A stretch of DNA of 64,000 bases, from contig CM055107.1 in assembly GCA_029204225.1 (NCBI GenBank), forward strand, positions 6,916,873 to 6,980,872, in the 5' to 3' direction. The notes under the pieces are model-generated. The model saw nothing but the letters and a program-made list of their open reading frames with translations. It was not told the origin of the DNA and ran no database searches. Positions within the stretch are counted from its first letter, which is position 1. Each line of letters begins with the position of its first letter. The position numbers were made by a program, and so were the translations under genes. This document shows, piece by piece, positions 53,826-64,000 of the stretch. This stretch comes from Diphasiastrum complanatum. Its lineage: Eukaryota > Streptophyta > Lycopodiopsida > Lycopodiales > Lycopodiaceae.

Positions 53826-56800
53826 GTTAATGGGTCGAGGCCTAACGTTCAACATTGATGTAACCTTGGCCCGGGCCGTATATAGGTGCCCAATTGTTAT
53901 CATCTCGGATATCAAAGAATCGACCTGATTGGTGACACTCAACTAAGGCTGGTTTGAACCAAGGCGATGCTCATATCCATGTCTGGATTAATGACAAAAT
54001 GATCGATTTGCCATGATATCAATATAGTATCCATTTTCTTTGAATGCCCGAAATTATTTCTTATGCACAGAATACGTTGGTGGGCACCAACAAAGCAATG
54101 GGCATATTAACACCTTAATAATATTCTACCTTAGAATGGAACTTTTTTTTATACTTGAATATGCAATACATATTCATGATACCTTGGACAAGAACAAGGA
54201 CAAGAACAAAGTGCATCTTGCATTCAAAAAAGGTCGTGCATTTCAAAAGTTGAATGCCACTCTTCAAAAAGTAGTTGTATTTACAATATATATATACATA
54301 TACATATACATATACCTATTAATTTAATAAACAATTGGTATCACCTTTGCAATATAGAACTCACCTCATGAATTATCCTTATATTGATATCCAACTAGTA
54401 TGATATATTAAAAAATTCATCATATTAAGATTCAATTGGCTCAAAAACACAAGGAATCCTTTTATACCATGACCTTGTTATTATAGATTTTGACACACTA
54501 GCAACATTGGTCAACACGTAGCATTAACTTTGAAGTTGACGGACATTTAGGATCTTCAACATTGCTAGCCTTCATTTTGTCGTTTTAAGACAAATTTCGA
54601 GCATCCTTAAGGTTACATTGAATATAGCTTTTAAATATCTTGATTTTGTTGTTGGAGGCGAGAATTAGTGCACACTCACGAAAACCCCACTAACGAGTGC
54701 ACACATCTTAGTATCTTCAATGGGTGGAGCAAGGGACAGGCCCCACTTGCATCTAAGAGAGAGTTATTTAATATTCTTAGTTTGAAACACACTCGCAAAG
54801 CTAAAGGGAGATCTAACAAATTCTTTTGATAGTGAGTCTTAGCAACTCATCACTAAGTGCAGTATGGCCCCACCAAAAAATCAATAAGTGCACGATCATC
54901 CAATTCATTTGAAGTCAACTTGAGTATGTTGTTGTTGTCATCATCAGTAAGCAAAACTATCATGAATGTCATGATATTAGTATATGTCTTTGATTGTCAT
55001 CTTCCGCATCATTTGGATCTATCTGCTTAATGTGTTATTTTAATTTTGTTTGCAATTTATCAATAGCTCCTAGTTTTTGTACTCCATCAATTGTTACCAA
55101 CAAAGAATACTATTCTCAAGATCGATTGAAAGAAAATAGATAGAATATCATCGAGACTTTTTTGCAGCAATGCAGCAAAACAAGCGATTCAATTTTTTGA
55201 CACATGTCAAAGTCAATAAATGTTAGCAGCCACATTATCATTAAGGTGTAGGCACATTGTTTATGCCTTGTGTCTAACAATGTATAAAACCTTGTTGGAT
55301 TTATAGCTTAGCTTGCAAACAAAAATTTGATATCAATTTGATAAAAAATCGATAATGTACATCTTGACTCAAAATAGTAGGAAAAAACACTGTCATGGTA
55401 TATATTAAATCAACAACCTTAACAAACTTGCAAAATGCACATTACGATGATTACACAAGATCATTGTTGTTTTAAATACAATGTACAGTTTTTTTTTTTT
55501 TTCACTAATAGATTTGCAAAAGTTTGTTAGTGGAGTGCATAGAGTTTGCAAAAAAATTACTAGATATTGATATACACAATATGTCGATTTTGGATATCAT
55601 GAGCAAGGCATTGCTTGAGGTACACTAGAGTGACAAGTAGTGGGATGAGCAAATCAAGTTTATGTTGTCTTGACATGATGCGGCAGTTGAAATTCTGTTA
55701 GGATCTAGTGCAGTATGCAGATCGCATCACACAATCACCATAGCCACTCCTCACAAGCTCTCAAAGATGGCACAACAAAAGTTATTAGATCACAAAGAAA
55801 CACTGTACATATAGAGTATTCACAAACTGCATGAAAAGGCAGGTCTCCAAGCTGCTCCTGTGAGTGGTTCCAAACCACTCCCTAAGAATACACTGAGATG
55901 TGAACTGCAAAGCCACCATCAAGTCCCTCACATGACTTTGCATGCCAATATCCCTCCAAGTGAACCTGTGAGATCTTCCATGGCCCAAACCAAACGATTT
56001 GCACCATGTCATCACTGAAATTTGCATCCCTGATGCAATACTGATATGGCAAATTGATTTGACTTATCCAAACTGGCAGTTGAAGTGTATCTCTCCGATG
56101 ACAAACCTGATACACTACTCCACAACTACAATGACTTGATCAAAATTGACTTACTGACTACAAAACCACAAAATCATCACACTCACCACTCACCAAGAGC
56201 ATCCAAAGTGTGATTATTGACCCATTCTTCATCCTCTGCGTGTCCCACACACAGCTCGTCCAATGCAAGTCCGCTATCTTGCCCAATGGCTTCCAACTCG
56301 CACCACCTCGCACTTCCATCACCTGTGACCGCCAAAATGTGTGTACCTCCAAGCTAGCCCATATTTCCCTCCAAACGAAAAATTTCCAAGCTACAGATGC
56401 GTGTGTCAATGCAGCTATCACCTGACTCGACAATGCCACTGCCAATCATGCCTATGAGAGCGTTCCCCCAAAACGCCACTTGACGTTGGTTGGTTCTAAC
56501 TCCAAAAGTTGAACCTGATCACAAGAATTTTTCACCTGTAATCGGCATACCATGCCTACCTCTCACCTGTGATTGCTTGCCTTCTCAAAATTGTCACCAA
56601 TGATGAGTAGTCACGCCGCCAAACTGCAGTTTCGTCGCCAAAACTAGCTTTCTCCACACAATTCCGCTACCATTCGCCCCCATACTGACCCTGTCATTAA
56701 TAATGATTCAGAAGTGATTATGCCTCATTGTACAGCCCGGTAGCAGGTTTCACCAGCCAAAAATCGCCCCAAATTTGGCCTTACGGTATCCAAATAGCAA

Positions 56801-57281
56801 ATGTAGCCCATCACTAGGTCACCCACACTCCGCTTGATGGAATGGTGATGAAAACTCCCCAAAATACATTTTTCTCTGCTCTATGACGTCGCTCTGTCCG
56901 ATGGCTCTAAGCAGCCAGTTTCAGGGGTCATTTTGGCCCAAGGATGGCCAAAAAATGTGCCTTCTAGCTATAGTTAGCCCCAAAAGCATTATGCCTTGCA
57001 AAAATGAACTGTATTTCATTTTGAAGAGTTTTAATGAAGTGAAGTCAATTCTGGACTTTGGGTCCCTTTTCAAAACTTCCTTCTGAAATTTTTTAATGAA
57101 AATGAAGGCTATCTTGCCCTTCGTTTCTTCATGGGCCCTTTCAAAGCCCCCTTCAAGCCATCCAATGGCCCTTTTTGATCCTAAGGCCCACAACTGAATA
57201 TCTTCCACCATTAAATTGCCAAAGCCCGATCCAATGGCCATGCTCCATCTTTGTAGTTATTGTTTGGTTTCTTTTCATCAC
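53826..57281. other. Intergenic stretch with dispersed-repeat pieces
   Basis: No gene was recognised. 54284-54318 is a TA/CATA microsatellite. 55490-55503 is a T run. The stretch from about 55695 (LTR-like TGTTAGGATC) to 57200 is C-rich on the plus strand and belongs to a dispersed repeat, because 56285-56336 recurs at 63697-63750. No LTR pair or coding domain was found. Confidence 0.4.
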
Positions 57282-57794
57282 GTGCGCACTGATCCGATAT
57301 TCAAAAAATATTTTTTTGATATCGGTTCGACGCGCCTTTGTTTCCGTTGTAGATTTAGTTATAACATCCTACACGTTGATCCAATATCTCATAATGTTAA
57401 AATCTGGATTCTGCAGTCCTCCCAACAAGTTGATTCTGCCAACTGTGGTTGGTATACCATATGCAATGCCAAACACTTTTTTAATTGGCTTGTATTACAA
57501 GATGGACTTCGAAATCTGGAAGAGGTAATCTTCGATTAATAACTTTTCATTGTGTTTTTGTTTTTTTCTAATTCAAATTAATATTAACTGATCTTTGATT
57601 AATTACATTTAACTGTGTTTATGTTTTTTTTTCAGTTTAAATGCCCAAAGGTCTCCCCAATGGAGATAATGCACTTCACGCAGGAGACCATTAAGCTTGT
57701 GATAAAAAATTCATATCCAGTTGCAGTGGCCGAGTGTTCTCCACCCAAGCTACTTCCAACTGGAGAAATGAATTTAGAGATCATAGATAGTTGA
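57282..57794 (+). pseudogene. C48/adenain-like cysteine protease fragment
   Basis: An open segment ending at 57524 carries HVDPISHNVKIW and then QSSQQVDSANCGWYTICNAK with HFFNWL. The Q…DSANCG arrangement resembles the catalytic-cysteine region of Ulp1-type (C48) proteases and, in wording, adenovirus-type (C5) proteases (…SAACGLF…FxNW). A GTAATC donor-like site follows, and a second open segment (57636-57794) begins after a TTTTTTCAG acceptor-like site and ends with a stop. Only the C-terminal part of a protease is visible. It may be the end of a host Ulp1-like gene or a relic of a mobile or virus-like element. No partner gene was found. Confidence 0.4.
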
Positions 57795-57925
57795 TACTGA
57801 TTAAATATTCGTCTCACTTGATGTGGATGAGACACATGTATAGAAAATTTTAATAGAAATATATTTACAGTTTTTCTATGGTTGTTCGATTATGTGTAGC
57901 CATTAGTCGAACGAGTACGCAAGCT

Positions 57926-58379
57926 GAGAACGGAGAAAATGTAGAGATTGCGAGGTAAACCTAAGAATGACAATACAAAATAAGAGATAGAATGAAGAAA
58001 ATGAGAGGTATACCTATGAATGACAGGAAGTTTGTAAACTACAAGGATTAGTCACTACATGACTTTCAATTAAAGTACGTGGTGATTTGAACTAGTATTT
58101 GATGACCATTACACATTCATGATATCATTTATGATGTGAGTTTAATGTCAATATAATTATGTGAACACCATGATGAATTAAGATTAACAGCTTCAATTAT
58201 TATGTAAAGATCATGATATAAAAAAAGACGGCTTCAGCTAGCATTGCACAACATTAAAATATAACTATTGTAATATTATGTAAAAAGTAATGTGGACTGA
58301 AGATTGTTACCAGTATATTTAGGTTAATCTAGCATGGCATTCATGATCATTGTGATTTGTTGATTTTTGGGCAAGTTGT
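57926..58379. repeat. 454-bp tandem duplication, copy 1
   Basis: It starts GAGAACGGAGAAAATGTAG and ends TTTTTGGGCAAGTTGT. It is repeated immediately at 58380-58876 with only a few substitutions. There is no coding potential. Confidence 0.93.
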
Positions 58380-58876
58380 GAGAACGGAGAAAATGTAGAG
58401 ATTGCGAGGTAAACCTAAGAATGACAATACAAAATAAGAGATAGAATGAAGAAAATGAGAGGTATACCTATGAATGACAGGAAGTTTGTAAACTACAAGG
58501 ATTAGTCACTACATGACTTTCAATTAAAGTACGTGGTAATTTGAACTAGTATTTGATGACCATTACACATTCATGATATCATTTATGATGTGAGTTTAAT
58601 GTCAATATAATTATGTGAACACCATGATGAATTAAGATTAACAGCTTCAATTATTATGTAAAGATCATGATATAAAAAAAAGACGGCTTCAGCTAGCATT
58701 GCACAACATTAAAGTATAACTATTGTAATATTATGTAAAAAGTAATGTGTTTGCAATGTTTTTAATGAGTTTGCATTTTTTATACTAAAAGTGGACTGAA
58801 GATTGTTACCAGTATATTTAGGTTAATCTAGCATGGCATTCATGATCATTGTGATTTGTTGATTTTTGGGCAAGTT
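58380..58876. repeat. 454-bp tandem duplication, copy 2
   Basis: Almost identical to 57926-58379, but with about 42 extra bases near 58750-58791 (containing TTTGCAATGTTTTTAATGAG) that copy 1 lacks. The near identity suggests a recent event. It lies about 0.8 kb upstream of the FRIGIDA-like start codon. Confidence 0.93.
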
Positions 58877-59690
58877 GTGAATTATACGTCCTACTGTCCT
58901 TGAAAACTTCATTCATAGACCACTACTAAACTCAACAACTGTTTCTCATGATACAATCATCAAACAATTAATGCAATAAAATATGAGTTCAAAATCTCAT
59001 AGCATTTTAAATTATTGTGATTTTGTACAACCGATCGAAACAAAATGTATTTGAATTGGTGCATTATGTAGATCTATTTTTCATTACCCTGTTATGAGTT
59101 GAATTTCACTAGCCAAAATTGATGATAGTTTAAGGGAACAAATAGTAATGTGTTTGGAAACAGAATTGATTAGACATTATGTTGTCATGATTGTGTTCAT
59201 GCTTTCAGTTCACAATTTCACTTGGTACATTACATATGTTTACCTTTTTTAACATTCATAAAAAGTTAAAACCATGTGTAAGAGATCAAAGTAAAGCAGC
59301 GGTTACCAGGCTTAGCTCAACGTATCTTATCCGTCCGTTGGCTTCATCTGCAATTTTCTCTCCCGAAAACTGATGCGTCTCTTGCACGCCATCTCCTTTC
59401 GTTCGTTCGTTTAGTCCTCTTCTTCCTTTGCTTTTCGTCTCGTCGTTTTCTCTTTTCGGTTCTGACATGAATTTGATGATGGAGGAATAGTTGTGATCGA
59501 TCGAACAAGTGTTTTTGGTTAGAAATTTCGATCGTTTTGATATTGAATCTGTAAAATGTTTGAGAATCTTTCCTGATTTGCTGCTGATTTGGATCGATTT
59601 AGGTTTTAATTGATGGTGTTTTGCTGATTGCGTTTTCGGCGTCTGCTGGCAGATTAGAAAGTGTTCATTGGTTGGTGATTGTGTTTTGGG
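58877..59690 (+). promoter_or_regulatory. Upstream region and leader of the FRIGIDA-like gene
   Basis: AT-rich up to about 59290, then C/T-rich (CTCTTCTTCCTTTGC and similar, 59395-59460), as in many plant leaders. CTGCTGGCAG at 59644-59653 looks like a 3' splice site, so a leader intron is likely. No TATA box can be assigned with confidence. Confidence 0.4.
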
Positions 59691-62081
59691 ATGGCAAATT
59701 CTTTGGATCCTGTGGCGGCATCGTTAGACACGGTTCCTTCAAGAAAGGAGCGGTTGCAGAACGCTTTGGCTGAGTTTGAAAGCCAGAGAGCAACTCTCTC
59801 TAGTTGCATCGTTGAGTGGAAACAACTTGGGGAGCATTTCTCAAGTGTTGAGGAATCTGTACAGACACGGCTGGAAGAGCTGGCCGAGAAGGAGAAAATT
59901 CTTGAGGTCAAGGCGCAACAAATCCAACAAGTGCTCAAAAAGAGACAGCGTGCTATCTCTGTCAGAGAAGAAGCTGCTCTATCCCGTGTTCAGGAGCAGA
60001 AAGACCTAGCTATTGCAGCCATTTTCGAAGAGAAGCGCAAATGGCAGTTGGAAAAGACGCGCCAAGACTTAGAGGTTCTTGCTGATACTAAAGTTGCTAA
60101 GGACGAACCTGCTCTGAAGAATGATTTCAAATCATCCAGAGATGAATCAATGAATTCGGGGGATGCAGATTTAACGCCTACCGAGCCTGCTGCTGTTGTA
60201 GATCATGAGATCAACAACAAAGAATCTACTACCCTCTTTAAGCCCGATACCTCAGATGTGAAAGTTCGCCCACAACTCAAGTCACTATGTGAGAATATGG
60301 ATGGGACAGACCTGAGGAAATTTATTGAGAATCATCGGAAAGATATCGTTGCTTTTCGAAGGGAAATGCCAGCAGCACTGCAGTGTGCTATAGACCCTGT
60401 TCACCTTGTCCTCGACGCTTTGGAGGGCTATCCTCTCTCAGAGCATCATGGTACAGGCCAGGGCGACAAGAAAGAATCCGGAGCATCGGCATCACGCCGT
60501 GCTTGTATTCTCCTCCTCGAGGCCCTTCCTGTTGTTTTGGCCGATCCTGTCTTAGGCGAGGATAACCCTGTGGTATCCTCCAATATGAAGGAGAAAGCCA
60601 AAGATATTGCGGAGAAATGGAAATCCAAGATGGATATCATTGGAGGTTCTCCTTCAGAAAATACACTTGATGCTCAGGCCTTTTTGCAACTTTTGGCAAC
60701 GTTTGGAATAGCCACGGGTTACAATGAGGATGACCTTTGCAAATTAGTCACAATCGTAGCACGGCGCAGGCAATCTCCTGCGCTCTGCAGAGCACTTGGA
60801 CTGGCTTCCAAGATACCAGGTAGGTGTCCTTATAGATGCAGTCTTTACCAAAATCAGGCTGGACTACTAGTCTACCTGAGCTTAAAGCTGCATACATTGG
60901 TGAAAATCTAGACTGCAGAGGTTCATTTGTTTTATTTTAATCAATAGTTTGCTCCATTGCTTTCTCACTCTGCCGTCGTGCATACGCCGCTCTTCCTAGG
61001 CCGTTGGACTAGAGCTGAACCTTCTCTATCCTCATCAAGGAACACGAAGTTTGGTCTTACGACTACACATTTATGTTAATGTAGCAACGCCCAATATGCT
61101 TGTTTCCATTGAGGAAGCGGATAGTTTTGGCAGTCTGACTTTCTGATCTGAAGGTTACCTTTCAAGTTTGCGGATTCTGCAGTGCTAGGCATCCTAACTC
61201 GTTCATTTCTGCAATTTTGGCTGTCTTTTAGATGTCGTTGATAAACTTGCTAAAGACGGAAAACAGCTTGAAGCGCTTGCCTTTGCACACTCTTTTGAAA
61301 TCATGGATAGGATCCAGCCGGTTTCTCTAATAAAGACATTTTTAAAAGAGGCTAGAAAATCAGCTCAGTCGATATTAAAAAGCGGAAACGGCTCTCTAGC
61401 TGCTAAGGTAGAATTTTAACTTCCCTATGTTTGTTGTCGCAAGTTTGGCGTGAAGATTATTTGTGGACACTATAATAAGAGTTATCTTTTGTTAAGTGTG
61501 AAATAGTAGTCTATATTGGAAAGTTAATTGACTGAGCTGTACTGCAGAATGACTCAGGGATGAAAGAGCTTTCTGCTTTGAAAGCGCTATTGAAATGCAT
61601 TGAAGAGTACAAACTAGAATCTCAGTACCCTTCTGCACCTTTGCAAAGACGCGTAGAGCAGCTCGAAAAAGATAAGTCAGATCGTAAAAGGGCTGCAGTT
61701 GCTGTCAAAGCTCAATCAAAGCGGCCTAGAGCCAGTGCAGGCAGTGGCAGTGGATATACGGGCTCTGTCTTTGCTGATCGAGCCCTATATAAATCCTCTG
61801 ATCGGACACGGTATGGTGGTGCAAATCTCTCATACACTTTGAATGACCAAGGCAGTTACGATGGGCGTGGCCAAGTTCGATATTCTGCTGCTGCATATGG
61901 AGGAGCAAGTAGGGCTCCAGTTGCAATTTCTGGTTCACACTTGTATTCTGTTGATGCTTTAGGCTCTTCTGTGTATGGCTCTGCTGTGTATAAAAATCCA
62001 TCTGCTGCTTACAGCAGTTATCAGTTTGGAAGTGGTCTGCCGCCACCGCCACCCGCTTATCAAGCGTCTTTTCTTCATTGA
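59691..62081 (+). CDS. FRL: FRIGIDA-like protein (three exons, complete)
   Basis: Exons 59691-60819, 61232-61407 and 61548-62081 have GT-AG borders and join in frame to 612 residues. Start MANSLDP is the first ATG. Residues about 17-128 form a heptad-rich coiled coil (KERLQNALAEFESQRATL, LEELAEKEKILEVKAQQIQQ). The Frigida domain (PF07899) follows from about 192 (RPQLKSLCENMDG, LRKFIENHRKDIVAFRRE, LDALEGYPL) to about 480, with exon 2 giving DVVDKLAKDGKQLEALAFAH and IQPVSLIKTFLKEA. A basic patch (KRPRASAG) and a Gly/Ser/Tyr-rich tail end it, as in the FRL3/FRL4 group. FRIGIDA proteins act in nuclear complexes that promote transcription, of FLC in Arabidopsis; outside crucifers the target is unknown. 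All exons are open and no breaks are seen. Confidence 0.93.
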
Positions 62082-64000
62082 ATCTGAAAAGCAGATCTAT
62101 AGGCGAGGAAATTCATAGATAAAAGACATCATTCTTGAAGAAGTTTGTCTACCATGAACGTCCACTATATCATGCTGGGAATACCTGTGAAGAGATGAAT
62201 ACATGCCAGGAGAGAACAAGTTTTAGACTTTGTAACTGGCTGAGAGGTATTTTTAAAATCTCATAACATTTGAAACTTTAGCAAGTTCATCATGTGTTAA
62301 GCGTCCCATATTCAGTATTTTTCATATGACTCAACTTGTGCAAAACAACTAAAATTGGGTAATGTCCTAGATCTCGTTCGGTTATACTGTATATATATTA
62401 CAGGTGAGTTCTACAAATTGCCCGATAAGCGAGATCAGAAACGATACAAAAGAGTGAATTTAGGTGAACCACTGATGAATATCAAGACAGCTTGTGAACC
62501 TGTTGAAATGGCCGCATGAAAACTGGCATAACGAGTCTTCAAAACAACGCAACACTGACCGATACCGAAGCAAATATTCAAGTAGCAAACCAGAAGAATG
62601 CCTTTGTACCGCAGTCTGCGCATACCTGTCTCTGTAACTAAGGCAGCTAGCCTTCGAAAAAGCTTGAAAAATCGAAGGCATTCTGTCGAAGAGTCTTCGA
62701 TTGCGTTGTCTAAATAGTCTGCAGCAAGTTCAATTTGCAGAAATGTCAGATAAGAGAATAATCAATAGGATTTGCACAGCAAAGTCTCTAAGAGGAAGAA
62801 GATCATGGGGTGAAAGAGAGGTCCCAAAGCTGCCCAGGGATTATTGTAGCAAGAGGCAAAGAGACAGAAGGGCGCTTCTTTGTTAGGAGTATGTACTCAC
62901 CCAAGGGTGTGGGACCATCTAGAAGGAGAGCTTGGGTAATGATTTTGTAAGCAAGGCATCTAAGTTTGGCATGGGGTAAACTTTATGTTTGATAGTTTTG
63001 AAGTGATAGGTACAAATGGATGGTAGTTCTTTCCTATCCCATTTCCTATGCAGGAAACTGAAGTTGATTAAGTTTCCTTTCACTCTAAACTTCCAACTAT
63101 CTTAGCTAGCGACTTACATCAAGCACTAGGCTTTTATAGCTACTTTGTGAGATTGTTGCTTTGTTATAGTTCATGTACAATATCTCAATTCACCTTATGG
63201 CCTTTATACTTTCTACATGCATTCCTTAGTATTCCGATGGGTTTCCCCATCTTTTATTAATAAAAACAGGAAGTTTCTTTCCTTTCACTCTACTATAAGA
63301 GGTATTCTAAGTGCAGGCATTAGCACTACTACTTCCACGGATTATCAATATGATTCCTCAGAAGGTTCCTTACTAGAAGGAACTACAATTTCGACCAGGT
63401 TTCTTTCATACGCAGGGACGATAGCATTGAGGATGAGTCTTGAGATGATTCGAGATAAAGAATACACTCACTATCAATATTTCATGCTGATTTTGGATAC
63501 ACACAAGATTGTAATTTGGTTGACATAGAGGCATTGTGTTAGGTATCTTGTTACAAGGAAGCTTGCGATGATGAAAAAAAAAAGTTTTTGGAGGATGGCA
63601 AGGCATTTGAGGGAGATTATTTTAGTGAGCAAGTTTGTGGACAACAGAGGTTATAGCTTAATAATTTTTAAGGAAAAGTTTTTATGGGCACTATCTCCAA
63701 TGGCTTCCAACTGGCACCATCTCGCACTTCCATCACCTGTGACCGCCATTCTAAAATGACGTTTAATGTCTATCTCTAGACAAAATTCATTTCTTAATGG
63801 AATATAAGTGAGGCGATATTAGCCTTGATTAAATTCGCTTTTCTTTTTTCTTGGTTTTGTTATCTTCATTAGAGGCACTTTGAGAGGTTTAAAGAGAATT
63901 GTTTTTATTCTTAAGACTAATAGTTCGATTTGGGCCTAATGTCCTAATAGTTCGATTAGGGCCTAATGGACATTATTATTCTTTTTAGAACACCTATGTA
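62082..64000. other. 3' flank of the FRIGIDA-like gene and unassigned sequence
   Basis: 62082-62330 should include the 3' UTR. Small open frames on both strands (for example 62681-62435 minus, 63217-63528 plus) show no domain. 63697-63750 is a fragment of the dispersed repeat at 56285-56336. An imperfect doublet TAATAGTTCGATT(T/A)GGGCC lies at 63920-63966. Confidence 0.4.

Noticed and set aside
62950-63540. Possible organelle-derived insert
   Set aside because: The texture is somewhat mitochondrial-like, but I could not recognise any organelle gene.

Overview
The window looks like nuclear DNA of a land plant with a large, repeat-rich genome. The evidence is plant-type host genes (a FRIGIDA-like gene, a SUPERMAN-type zinc-finger gene with an EAR motif, a CLAVATA1/BAM-like receptor fragment), GT-AG introns, and many Copia and Gypsy remnants with tRNA-Met primer sites. 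Long TC/GA microsatellites are also present. I cannot name the species. An odd transposase-like module of a kind I associate more with non-flowering lineages makes a non-angiosperm possible, but this is only a hint.

Layout. 1-2550: Gypsy-type gag and protease on the minus strand, followed by a primer site. 2825-4041: a solo LTR with a 5-bp target duplication. 4047-9230: nothing identified. 9234-13227: Copia and Gypsy remnants, including a complete 730-bp LTR. 14443-20160: microsatellites and a 1.8-kb tandem duplication. 20745-21689: the C2H2 zinc-finger gene. 22500-23640: a repeat resembling a miniature LTR element. 25100-26700: Copia remnant. 28307-29124: another copy of the 1.2-kb LTR family, cutting off a CLV1-like receptor pseudogene (29125-30240). 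31077-31748: Gypsy remnant. 31750-35642: two convergent, intron-bearing coding units, one with a DDE-like, zinc-ligand-rich transposase signature; this is the best candidate for something undescribed. 35892-40285: a nearly complete Copia element. 41151-43701: another Copia remnant with its 3' LTR.

45083-51871 (minus) is a two-exon host gene for a membrane-anchored SPRY-domain protein. Its 5.3-kb intron holds a stack of LTRs and an internal satellite. Upstream lie a 3-copy minisatellite and a cluster of G-box/ABRE motifs that probably forms its promoter. 57282-57794 has a fragment resembling a C48/adenain-type cysteine protease. 57926-58876 is a recent 454-bp tandem duplication. 59691-62081 is a complete three-exon FRIGIDA-like gene.

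The three convincing host genes (zinc finger, SPRY, FRIGIDA-like) are independent single genes separated by fossil mobile DNA; nothing suggests a gene cluster or shared pathway.
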